A stretch of 64,000 nt of DNA from positions 231,001 to 295,000 of the forward strand of contig JANCYW010000013.1 in NCBI GenBank assembly GCA_026184775.1, written 5' to 3'. Numbering within the stretch: the first letter of the stretch is position 1; each line of letters starts with the position of its first letter. Below the pieces are notes generated by a model that was not told the DNA's origin, made no database searches, and saw only the letters and a list, made by a program, of their open reading frames with translations. Below, one piece after another: positions 27,201 to 35,797 of the stretch. This DNA comes from Cyanidium caldarium. Lineage: Eukaryota > Rhodophyta > Bangiophyceae > Cyanidiales > Cyanidiaceae. A program made the translations under genes and the position numbers.

Positions 27201-29319
27201 CACACAGCCGAATGCCCAACCGCTCCGACAAACCCAGGCCCCAGCCGTGCGCCTTGCTGCTCTCGAACAAATGAATCTTGTCGCCCACACTGCTCATCCC
27301 CACCTCGTCCACCATCTTGTCGATGGCCGCGTCCAGCAGGCGGTACGGCACGCGGCCCAGTGACCCGATGTGGTGCTGTTTGCGCACCGCCGCCCGCACC
27401 GCCGACAGGGCACGTCGTCGCGACTCTCGCATCTGTTTGCGGAAGAGCGGCGAGTTTTTGGCCGGCGCCGCAGACGCTGTCGGCGATTCAGAACCCGTGT
27501 CGGTGGTCGGTTTGGCAGTGCTCACCGATGCTGTTGCCGTTTTCGGTATCGCGGTCGCCTCGATGCGCGCGTGGGTCAGCGGACGCGATGGCCGAATCGG
27601 CCTCGCCCGCTCCATCCCGCGACCTCTCCCGTGCGGCCAAAACCGCCTCCCACTCCCATCTTCCTCGGTGCGGGCCCGCTGCGCTACGGCTCGACGCACC
27701 AGCGCCCGTACCTGGCTGGCGCTGATCAGCAACTCGTCCAGTTTGTAGGGCAGCAGCGCCACTTGACGCACCAGCTCCCAGTCGGCATATCGGAATCGAC
27801 TGTGCAGCTGCATGTCTTGTAGCACCGCCAGCGACTGTTGGTGCACGCGACGCACTTGTGCGCGAAAGAAGCGCACCTCGGCCGACGTCTGACGCAGCAG
27901 GCCGAGCAGGCGCGCGACTTGGCGCACCGTGGTGCCCTGGAATAGCAGCGTCAGCAACACCACAGTCGACGTCCACAGTTGCACACGCGCCTGCACCACC
28001 ACGCCACCGGACAGGTTGCGGGTGTGGAACACGATCTGTGCGGCGATCAGCGAGATGGCGCCGCGCAGGCCGCTGTGCACGATCAGCAGCGACTCGCGCC
28101 ACGTCACCCCGTACCGCCCAGTGCGCAGCACCGGGAACAGCACCACCACCGCCACCAGGCGCGCCAAATACGTGATGGGGTACAGCGCCACTCCGTAACC
28201 GATGGCCGCGCCGCCGATGCCGTCCCTGCCCCAGAACACGATCAGATTCACCACCGAGATGAAACCGGCGTACACAAACGCCACCGAGTTGATAATGTGC
28301 GACACCACCTCCCAGAAGGCGTCCAGCGACTCTTGTAGCGCCGGGGTGATGGAGGCGAAGCGGTCCGCGGCGAACACCACCCCAAAGGCGGACACAGCCA
28401 CGATCCCGCTCACCCCCAGTGGGCTCTCCGCCACGTAAAACACCAAGTACGACATGATCAGCGTGGTGCCGATCTCGATGGCGGCGTCGCGCCACACGTA
28501 CCGCAGCAGGAAGAGCGTCGGGACGCCCATGGCGATGCCGACGGCGATGCCGCCCAGGCCGAGGCGGAACAGCTGCTGCACCAGATACCCGAACGAGGTG
28601 TTGCCGCCGGGCAGCAGCCGCGACAGAAATGCCAGGAACAGCGTGAAGCCGGAGCCGTCGTTGAATAGCGCCTCGCCCTGGATCATCACCTGAATATGCT
28701 TGCGCACCGGCGTTTTGGCCAGCATCATGCCCACTGCCAGGGCATCGGTGGGCGATATGAGCGCGCCGAACACCCAGCCAGCGTCGAAGCTCCAGCCGGG
28801 CACCCCAAAGGCGTAGGTGGTGAGCGCCGCCACAATGGCCGCCGAGATGAACACCAACAGAATGCTCAGACTGAACAGGTGCGGGATCGTGTGTTTGATG
28901 GTCCACCAGTCCAGGTACATGGCGCTCTCGAACAGGATGGGCGGAAAGAGCACGTAATACAGCGACGCCGGGTTGCTGATGTTCACCCACAAGCGCAACG
29001 AGGCCGACAGCTCCGCCAAGTTGAGGTAGCAGCCGGCCACCCCGAACACACCTCCCAGTAGCACTAGCGGCACCGTGTAGGGCAGCGTGAGTCGGTAGCG
29101 CGTAAAGGTGGCCTTGATGAAATACGAGAAGAGCACCGCCAATAGCGGGAACAGCAACACCATATAAACTGAGGCGGTCCATTGGGTGAACCCGCTGCAC
29201 ACGGAGAATATCTGGCGGCCTACCGCATCGCCGCCGCCGGTGCTGCTGCTGGCGCGGAGGGCGGTGCCTGCGGGCGCCACCCGCTCCGCCAACGTCCACC
29301 GACAGAATTCCCCTGTCAT
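24244..29319 (-). CDS. SOS1-like Na+/H+ exchanger, copy 2
   Basis: A 1691-residue tandem paralogue of the exchanger downstream. The membrane domain spans about residues 40-480 with ALISPTDALAV and QGEALFNDGSG (near 208-218), and the GLRGAISLIAAQIVFH motif that parallels GLRG in SOS1-type exchangers. The glutamate of the first copy's EGES motif is QGEA here. The cytoplasmic tail includes a charged helical region, a split cyclic-nucleotide-binding-like region (TSVMIVVWGVLEVR; then GLLAALYGHASALEVVAASP) and a disordered end with Pro and Gly runs. The ATG at 29319 is used. Two diverged copies suggest different ions, membranes or regulation. Confidence 0.82.
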   Translation of the reverse strand: MTGEFCRWTLAERVAPAGTALRASSSTGGGDAVGRQIFSVCSGFTQWTASVYMVLLFPLLAVLFSYFIKATFTRYRLTLPYTVPLVLLGGVFGVAGCYLNLAELSASLRLWVNISNPASLYYVLFPPILFESAMYLDWWTIKHTIPHLFSLSILLVFISAAIVAALTTYAFGVPGWSFDAGWVFGALISPTDALAVGMMLAKTPVRKHIQVMIQGEALFNDGSGFTLFLAFLSRLLPGGNTSFGYLVQQLFRLGLGGIAVGIAMGVPTLFLLRYVWRDAAIEIGTTLIMSYLVFYVAESPLGVSGIVAVSAFGVVFAADRFASITPALQESLDAFWEVVSHIINSVAFVYAGFISVVNLIVFWGRDGIGGAAIGYGVALYPITYLARLVAVVVLFPVLRTGRYGVTWRESLLIVHSGLRGAISLIAAQIVFHTRNLSGGVVVQARVQLWTSTVVLLTLLFQGTTVRQVARLLGLLRQTSAEVRFFRAQVRRVHQQSLAVLQDMQLHSRFRYADWELVRQVALLPYKLDELLISASQVRALVRRAVAQRARTEEDGSGRRFWPHGRGRGMERARPIRPSRPLTHARIEATAIPKTATASVSTAKPTTDTGSESPTASAAPAKNSPLFRKQMRESRRRALSAVRAAVRKQHHIGSLGRVPYRLLDAAIDKMVDEVGMSSVGDKIHLFESSKAHGWGLGLSERLGIRLCGSWRWLNRFALAILYRRLRIGHEVVSGLTMALLHALQSRREECARVSDLLQVPPTVDSPRITLLSMIMVADMEVSQELERDVQRCEQYLQSLAALSPEAVRASDSLRAAAVLLSRQERTLTALHTAGSLTQQELRGLLDQIDMRREALQRASLHYAAAGSDVDGVRESVQGWFAPHPATPPDGDTDAEGGGGGGAPKRDSRAAAGASIDADEHHDADALFRAIRQLGRVRSVFAGQVLQRNDAPMTSVMIVVWGVLEVRQWRRQEDADGSGASDAQTMHANAAASTDVPDRAAAIGDAEPSPLGKEPAVPAATASTSGGAPQHSSETQLIARLLSDDSRSRQRALSRQEAVVTEAGSPETPAPNEHATASADTPTRASLQLRRVQAYVANVFHLGRPRTPSDCSTGFHDDDDAFQDSMEAPLETVDASALSVNEVDLEAGRLSRGSVALASRVVRTLMNGDVGRNVYGLLAALYGHASALEVVAASPVVHVFLVPCHAFRAAITREPSWMTAVTRVAAAECARNLIVGVDEFREQQMEVGEERDDVGAAAGGADLPMPPPEPSTAPRTLPPRQHSYSMYDDYAAGSRTATAPSPGGQRSEAPDDAVLRALQTGADILAAVQRSATSMGRQAASGQTLWLAMPDGILVLLSGAVEVRVHRAALHPPPPLYRGRMHGAPPRGCGDSDETAEAAGAAASVAEAMEKSSTPSLLIIREPGAAQRFVLDHTLLATMPVRPISGYDDHDSGDPSRFVMDALSGTCVLSVAAPAILRHDRPGAATARPSLEVRTVARANNGQRAVRRPEVVWVWVESRETATRSTRQGGGHAAASESAGSSGVPPPPPPPPSASEESAAAASHPESAPEATAATTVPHGAVSDADRQRWPARPPLFQRLIPRSVSHYDRRTATAYRAHAPPRPSTPTTAIANLSRSRSFYEPHVVDESVGVRPSPPPDATASIDASDTDSFDEPDDARTRRDADLMAEESML

Positions 29320-29764
29320 TTGCCGGTCATGGAAAGCGAAGAGGGGAAGGGAAATCTCTTGACAGGCACAAGCGGGAAGAGAGGAGCAGATGTCTTGCTG
29401 CTTTGCGCCGGCTCTTCAGCCTTGGACGCTACTTCCGTGATGCGCCCTACGTGCACCAGTCGATGGCCCCGAGCGGCCCCTTGCGCGATTCGACCCCATA
29501 CGGCCGGGCGATGGCCTGTCGGGCAGGAGGAGGCTCCCGTGCGAGCAGCGCCGAACAAGCGGTCTCGATGGGTGTTCCTCTCGTATGCCCCGCTTTACGG
29601 TTCACGATACTCAGGTGCACACACACACACACACACCTATACGAATCGAGTCTACGTCAGCCGTCACGCGTCGAATCGGCAGTTCCCAGCGCCGACGACG
29701 GGCACGGCGCTCGACCGAACCCGAAATGCCCGTCGAGTGTACACCTTCCCATTGCACCACCGCT
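29320..29764. other. Intergenic region with a short CA repeat
   Basis: About 445 bases between the start of exchanger copy 2 and the end of UGPase. A (CA)n run lies at about 29615-29635. The exchanger promoter should be here. No gene is supported. Confidence 0.45.
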
Positions 29765-31270
29765 CTAAACGTCTAGCACGTGCAGATTGCCGGTCACTAC
29801 GCAATTCTCCAGCTGAGCGCCGGCCGGGATATCGATGGAGGCGCCGGGCTGCGCCACGATGATCACGGTGCCGCTCAGTTTGGCGCGCTTGCCGAAATGC
29901 ACGCTGCCGCTGACGGTGAGCGACTCCAGCTCCAACACGTCCGGCATGCTGTCGAAGCGCGACAGAAACTCGCTCACCTTCTTAAACTCCGGCCCGAGGC
30001 GGATCACCGGCGTGCCCAGCTCCGGCGGCCGCTCCGGATTCATCACCACCGTGCCCGAGCTGACACTGTACAGGTTGCTCTGCAGCAGCAGCAGGTCGGA
30101 GGTGGTCTTCACCGGTAAGAAGCGGCTGCGCGGCACGCTGATGCCCACCGCCCGACGAAAGTGGGCGATCGCCGCGCCCATGGCCGTCTCCAGCTGCAGC
30201 GCCGCCTCGCCCTTGACGGTCTTGACGTTGGGGATGATGTCCAGGTCCATGGAGCCGGCTCCGTGCTCCATGTTGCGCTGGATGGCCTTGAGGCCGATCC
30301 ACAGGCTGTTGGTGTTGAACACGCGGAACTTGGAGATGTTCTGAAAGTCGGCCATGTGCTCCTTGTCCACCTGGGCCACTTCCAGCAGGCGCGGCTGTCC
30401 GTTGTACGAGATGAGCGTGCCGCCCTTGCGGTCAGAGCGGGTGCGCGTGGCCATCTCCACCGTGAAATCGGCGCCGCTGTCGGCGACCGCTTTGAGGATG
30501 CGCAGGTCCACGCACGCGCCCAAGTTGTCGCTGTTGCTCACAAAGATCCACTCCTTGCCCTGGGAGATGAGCGAGTTCAACACGCCCGACTCGGCCAGCG
30601 CGTCGTACATGTTGCCGTGTCCCGGCGGGTACCAGTCCTCCTTGTCGTACACGTCCGAGCCGAGACAAAGCGGCCGCAGAGTGTCCTTCACCAGCCGCGG
30701 ATAACGCGACTGCTGGAACGTGTACAGGCGCACCATACCCTCGTACCTGCGGATCACCTTTTGGGTGTCGGCGTCGGTGTTGAAACTGTTCATCAGCAGC
30801 AGCGGCACGTCCACGTTGTGGCGCTTGTTCAGCGACTCGATCTGCTTCACGATAATATCCAGAAACGTCTGGCCGGCGCGCACCTCGATCACCGACTTGG
30901 GCCCCGAACAGCCCATCGACGTGCCCAGACCGCCGTTCAGCTTCAGCACCGCCACGCGACTCAGCAGACTGCGCACCTCGGCCTCGTTGGCCGGCTCTGG
31001 CAGTTCCGTATATGGCCGTAGCAGCTCCGGCGACGGCGGTTCGATCTTGTCCCACTCCAGCACCGCTTGCGACGTGGAGCGCGTGTCCAAGTACCGACTC
31101 AGCAGACGTGCGAAACCGCGCTGCTCCGATTCACTCATGCGTGCCCGCTCATCCTTGGCGAGCTCGTTGATTTGGCGCACCTCCTCCATCACCGCCCGCT
31201 CCAGCGACTTGTCGGTGAGGTGCGCAAAGTTGGCGAAAGAGGTGTCGTGCGTTGTACGTACCAGCGGCAT
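29765..31270 (-). CDS. UGP1: UTP-glucose-1-phosphate uridylyltransferase (UGPase)
   Basis: A 501-residue enzyme making UDP-glucose from UTP and glucose-1-phosphate in the cytosol; human UGP2 is 508 residues. The nucleotide-binding signature LNGGLGTSMGCSGPKS lies at about residues 113-128 with the catalytic lysine, followed by LLMNSFNT, PPGHGNMYDAL, SNSDNLGA and the UTP/glucose-binding NTNSLW region. A left-handed beta-helix tail (SGSVHFGKRAKLSGTVII) closes the protein, as in eukaryotic UGPases that oligomerise through it. No targeting peptide is seen. The product feeds glycosyltransferases such as those elsewhere in this window and storage glucan synthesis. The start ATG at 31270 is unambiguous. 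Confidence 0.96.
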   Translation of the reverse strand: MPLVRTTHDTSFANFAHLTDKSLERAVMEEVRQINELAKDERARMSESEQRGFARLLSRYLDTRSTSQAVLEWDKIEPPSPELLRPYTELPEPANEAEVRSLLSRVAVLKLNGGLGTSMGCSGPKSVIEVRAGQTFLDIIVKQIESLNKRHNVDVPLLLMNSFNTDADTQKVIRRYEGMVRLYTFQQSRYPRLVKDTLRPLCLGSDVYDKEDWYPPGHGNMYDALAESGVLNSLISQGKEWIFVSNSDNLGACVDLRILKAVADSGADFTVEMATRTRSDRKGGTLISYNGQPRLLEVAQVDKEHMADFQNISKFRVFNTNSLWIGLKAIQRNMEHGAGSMDLDIIPNVKTVKGEAALQLETAMGAAIAHFRRAVGISVPRSRFLPVKTTSDLLLLQSNLYSVSSGTVVMNPERPPELGTPVIRLGPEFKKVSEFLSRFDSMPDVLELESLTVSGSVHFGKRAKLSGTVIIVAQPGASIDIPAGAQLENCVVTGNLHVLDV

Positions 31271-31753
31271 GGCCGAATCGACGCGGGAAGTGGAGGCGAT
31301 TCAGAAGAATAGAATAGAGCGCCAGTGATACACGGTGAGGAAGAATGTCGCCGCCGTCGATGTATGGTTGAAGCCGTCGCGGCGTTGAACGCGTCTGCGG
31401 AGGCGGTGGACAAGGGCGACACCTCCCAACGCTGACGAAACGGTCTCTCGCGCCATCTGCACCACACGTTGCGCGGCATCGAGCGGCACATCCGCGACGT
31501 GTGTGCGTGTGCGGCATGTTGCGGGCGTGGGTTCCGATGGGGGTTCACCAGGGCCCGCTACAAATCCTAGTATATATATTCGCGGGGAGTGGCGATGAGC
31601 TCTTTGCTGTGCACCAGTTCATTCGCGGCCACGTCAGTGTGAAAATTCCGCAACGTCCAGGAAAAATCGGTCGCCGCTCCATCTCCCACCCATCAGGACA
31701 CCGTATGCAACAACACCTCCCGCACCTTGCACACTCCCTCCCTCCTCATCACC
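31271..31753. promoter_or_regulatory. UGPase upstream region with a TATA-like run
   Basis: A 483-base region between the UGPase start and the end of the small membrane protein gene. TATATATAT at 31571-31579 is the most conspicuous AT run in the area, about 300 bases upstream of the UGPase ATG. Its use as a TATA box is a guess. No other gene is seen. Confidence 0.35.
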
Positions 31754-32086
31754 TCATCGCCGTTCACTCCCGTCTCGCACCGCCCTTGACGGCGCGGTGG
31801 GCACCGCGACACGCACGTCTCCTTCCAAGTGCGGCACGCGGTGACCGTATCGCCGCTCCTCGGCCTCCAGGATCAGCTCACGCTCCGAATCGTCCATGCG
31901 CTGGAATTCCAGCGCGCGGTCCTCGGCGCCCGTCCACTGCAGCAATCCGACGCCGACGGCGAGCGGCACCACCACGTAGAGCGCGGTCACCGCGGCCCGC
32001 AGTCGCGGATCCTCGATGGGCAGTCGGAAGGCGTGAATGCGATCGCGTAGCTGCTCCACCCAACTGGAACCCTTTTCGGGACGCAT
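31754..32086 (-). CDS. Small single-pass membrane protein, unknown
   Basis: A 110-residue protein that I do not recognise. It has a hydrophilic N-terminus (about 28 residues), one membrane segment at about 30-45 (AAVTALYVVVPLAVGVGLL) and a charged tail reading MDDSERELILEAEERRYG. The mix of a membrane segment and an acidic amphipathic helix is typical of small mitochondrial inner-membrane or ER proteins, but no family is assigned. The first ATG in frame is at 32086. It is the nearest intact gene to the Fanzor remnant, in the opposite direction. Confidence 0.5.
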   Translation of the reverse strand: MRPEKGSSWVEQLRDRIHAFRLPIEDPRLRAAVTALYVVVPLAVGVGLLQWTGAEDRALEFQRMDDSERELILEAEERRYGHRVPHLEGDVRVAVPTAPSRAVRDGSERR

Positions 32087-32333
32087 TGGATGTCCGGGCC
32101 GATCGAGCAGGATCACCTTTACAATGACCACAAGTCACTCGGGGGTTTCTCGCGCTTCGACTTGTCCAGACGTTGAGATTTGCGCGACGCGTCCCTCCGC
32201 GGCGTCTCCCCGGCTGTTTCCGCATCGACTTGTCATCGCTCCCCGCGCCCCGTGGCGCACTCCCCGTGGCCCCTGGGGCACCCACCCGGCAGCCGTGGCG
32301 GCCAGCGCCCCGAGGGCGTACGAGCCCCCGGCA

Positions 32334-35300
32334 ATGGGCAGGGTGACGCGTGAAATCATGGAGGAGAGGCACGAGGAGATGTTGAAGCGTTTGCTCCGGC
32401 TGCGGAAGGACCGGCCCTAGGCACGCGGCTCTGACGCCCGGCGCAACCTGTCCTTTGCGCGGCTGCTGATGGAAGCAATGAAGTGAGAAGATAAGTTTCA
32501 TCGCCTGGAGAAGCAGTTTGACAGGCTGCGGGTGAAGTTGCGGGGCCCGTATCACGTGCTGGATGTGCCGGTCGAGATGGTCGACTTGTCGACGGCGGCC
32601 AAGGGCAAGGTGTTCGCTGACGCGGAGCTGAAGAAGCTGTTCGGGAAGCACAAGATGTCGCACTTGTACACATTGCTCACGCGGACTCTGGAGAAGAGGC
32701 TCATGAAGCCGGCGGACGTGGTGGCCACCCGGGAGGCGCGTTCTGGGGAAGCGACACAGATGGCGCCAGCAGCAACGGTAGTGTTGCTCGACATCGAGTC
32801 GCCACCAGGGACCGAGGATGGCAAACGGAAACTGTCGGCGGTGCCGCGAATGCCCACCTACACCAAGTACAAGCTGTGGCGCATGTTGCTGCTGGACGGC
32901 CACGATGCCTCTCTGGTATGGGGGTGCCGCAAGCTGCTGCTGCTGCTGCTGGCGTTCCGTAAACGCCTCATCAGCGAGGATGCGTTTCTGTTCAACCTTC
33001 TTGGTCGGGTGCTGGCGGTGATGAAGTCGCACAAGCTGGCACTGGAGACGTTGCTGTGCAGTGGGGACACCCTAACGATCATCGAGGACGCGGTGCAGCG
33101 GATGAACGTGCTGCGGGGGCACGCGATGCGCCTGGCGCACTACTTCGCGGTGCACTGTCTGGAGGCGGGGCGGGAGTTGCCGCCGCTGACCCGCGACTTT
33201 TACGTGGCGGCGCTGTATGCGGTGTCGCGGGAGGGTCTGCCGCACAATCCGTCGGGTCTGCAGCGCGGGGTGAAGGAGTTTTTCGATGCAGAGTACAAGC
33301 TCACGATGGGCGAGGATGGCGAACCGGAGCTGGTCTCGCGGGAGAGACGGGTAGAACCCATCCTATTTGAGGGTGCGCAGCTGGCGGTGAACGCGGAGAA
33401 CAACATCCGAGAGCACTTGGTGCAGCACTTGTGCCGCCTGGTGAATGTGCACTTCCAGGTGCCGGAGCTGGTGAAGCAGGTGTGGAGCAACCCGCATCTG
33501 TCGCAGAAGCAGAAGCAGCAGCGGGTGGCGGCCACTCGGGCCGAGTTCCGCGACGTCAAGAACGACGTGCTGCAGGTGCCCAGCGGCAGCGAGCTGAAGT
33601 TCACCTGCCCGTAGAAGTATCACGCGTTTGTGCGGGAGCTGCGGGAGGCCATTCTGCCCAAGGAGTACGTGTTCACGGAGCAGGGCGTGGCTTACGACGT
33701 GAAGCGCTGCCCGCACATGTACGTGCGGGGCTTTTTGGAGCTGTGTCGTCGGCTGGAGCGGGCGGGCAGTCGTTTGCCGGCGGCGTTGCCGCTGCGGGGC
33801 TCACAGGTGCCGGGAAATATCACCATCGACACGAGGGCGTTGGTGCATTTGGTGTCGCTGGCGAGCGACGAGCCGTTGCTGGAGGCGATGGCGCGGGTGT
33901 GGAGTGCGCCGGTGTGTGATATGGTGGCGGCGGTTCCGACGGGACAGGGGGAGCAGCCGGTTGCTGCAGGATCGGCTGACCCGGCGGCAGATGATGGTGA
34001 CGATGAGGGCGAGCTGGTGGACGATGACGACGCGGATGCGACGGAGACGACGATGGAGACGGAGGCCGAGCAGCCCGAGGCGCCAACGACAGGTGCGACA
34101 CCCCCAAATTCCCCACGCGACCGCCTGGTGCAGGCGATATCCGCGCTGGTGCAGCAGCGCCTGGCAGCGCTGCAGGCGGGCGGCGACGATACCGCGATGG
34201 CCGTGGAGACGACTGCACGCCCAGCCAGACCCACCAGGGCGCACGGCAACGCCGAGTATTTCGCCGACCGGATGGTGGATTGGCTAGGGCGCCGCCTGCA
34301 GGAACGCCCGGGCGCCCTACCCGAGGGCGTCACCGCCACTCGTCTGCGCGACGCCCTGGCCGGACCGATGCGCCACCTGATGGTGGGTGCGCTGCGGGAC
34401 ACCCTGCGGCAGTTGCGGCGGCAGGCCTATGACGGACCCTTCACCCGGGAGATCAAGGATATCGTGTGGTGGAGTCGCGGCTTTCGGGAGTGTCCGACAG
34501 CGGACCTGCGCTACCTGTTCCGCCACATGATCCGCACCAACCGGGTGGCGGTGTCGGTCAGTCTGGTGCGTTGCGACATGCAGGAGGCGACGCGGATGCA
34601 GCTGCGGCGGCGCGGCCCCAAACCGGTGCCGCCATGCTGCAAGTACTTGGCCGACTGCTCGGAGGAGGAGCTGGAGCGTTTTCGACGCATGCGCATCGTG
34701 GTGATCGATCCGGGCATGGGCAAGCTGTTGCACGTGTTCGACGGCGGGGCGCAGATGCAGTACTCGCGCTCGCAGCTGCGGGTGGAGAGCAGGCACTACA
34801 AGTTTGAGCGGAAGCTGGGGCAGCTAGCGCAGACGGCACTGAAACACGGCGGGCGGACGCAGACGGTGGAGCAGTGGAACACCGAGCTGTCGGAGCAGTG
34901 TGCGCGGGCGATGACCGCGGACGGTCAGCGAGAGTGGCTGGACGTGGCCAACCCGCTGGATCATGCGATGTGCGAGCACCACTGCAACGAGGAGTATCGC
35001 CGGCTGCGGCACCGACACCGGTGCAACGAGCAATGCTCGTACGACGGGATGCTGAATCGCTTCGAAAAGTTGTATGGCAAGCCGGGCGAAGTGCTGGTGC
35101 TGTTTGGCGACTGGGGCATGCGGAATCACCATCTGCGGGGCAGCCCGCCGACCAAGGGCGAGGGCATGCGCGAGTTGTCTGAGAAACGTGGTTACGATGT
35201 GCGCCTCATCAACGAGGCGTACACCAGCGAGAGGTGTTCGGTGTGTTGTTGTGCGGGTGAGACAAAGACGTTGATGCAACGCCCGGACAAGCGCCGCGGA

Positions 35301-35460
35301 AAGGAGGGCGAGATGCGCACCATATGGCGTCTGGTGTAGTGTCAGAACACGAAGTGTGGTGGATCCACAACCGCGATACGAATGCCGTGTTCAACCTGCT
35401 GCGGGTCGCGTTGGCCGTTCTGCACGGCCTTCCACGCCCGGCCTATCTGTGTCATCCCCG
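32334..35460 (+). pseudogene. Decayed Fanzor (eukaryotic TnpB-like RNA-guided nuclease)
   Basis: Roughly 1040 codons related to Fanzor proteins, the eukaryotic relatives of TnpB carried by transposons. One frame runs almost the whole length with in-frame stops at 32418 (TAG), 32484 (TGA), 33612 (TAG) and 35337 (TAG). A one-base loss between about 35358 and 35363 puts the end in another frame. RuvC-I aspartate is in VVIDPGMG (codon 34707). RuvC-II has FGDWGM and the altered glutamate position INEAYTSERC (codon 35214). A zinc knuckle uses CSVC and, past the stop, CQNTKC. RuvC-III is HNRDTNAVFN (aspartate codon 35375) in the shifted frame. An acidic low-complexity insert lies near 33970-34080. 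The start and exact ends of the element are uncertain. An active protein is very unlikely. Confidence 0.85.
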
Positions 35461-35797
35461 GTCTCGGAATACTTCCTGTACCTCTGCTGCATCCTCGGGC
35501 CGCTCCTCCCGAAAGCGCCGATCGCCGAAATCGGCGCGCAATTCGGGCGCCGGTGATCGGCGTGCGCGTTGCGCGGAAGTTGCGGCGCGTGGCCGGGCCG
35601 AGCAAATTTTCAACCTATCGGGTGCAGCAGAGCGCGACAGGCCGGTCGCAACGTGAACGCGGACTCGTCGACAGAGTGCTGCGAGTCGCGGCTAAGCTCG
35701 GTGAGACTACCGAGCAACCAGGTTCTCCGAAAGTCTGGACTACTCCGGGCTGACGAGGACAGCTGGGTCGGGTCGCGGGTCCTTTAGGCAGTCTGGA
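35461..35797. ncRNA. Possible remnant of a Fanzor guide RNA / transposon right end
   Basis: About 337 non-coding bases between the Fanzor remnant and the end of the INCENP gene. A perfect 8-bp stem (GCGCCGAT, 35515-35522, with ATCGGCGC, 35530-35537; 7-base loop) and a second possible pairing (CGCGCAA 35535-35541 with TTGCGCG 35569-35575) sit just past the nuclease frame. Guide RNAs of TnpB/Fanzor elements are usually encoded there. This is an inference; no boundary is known. Confidence 0.25.

Noticed and set aside
31878-33032. A 384-codon minus-strand frame opposite the Fanzor N-terminus
   Set aside because: No motif and Gln/His-rich. The plus-strand frame carries the conserved nuclease sequence.
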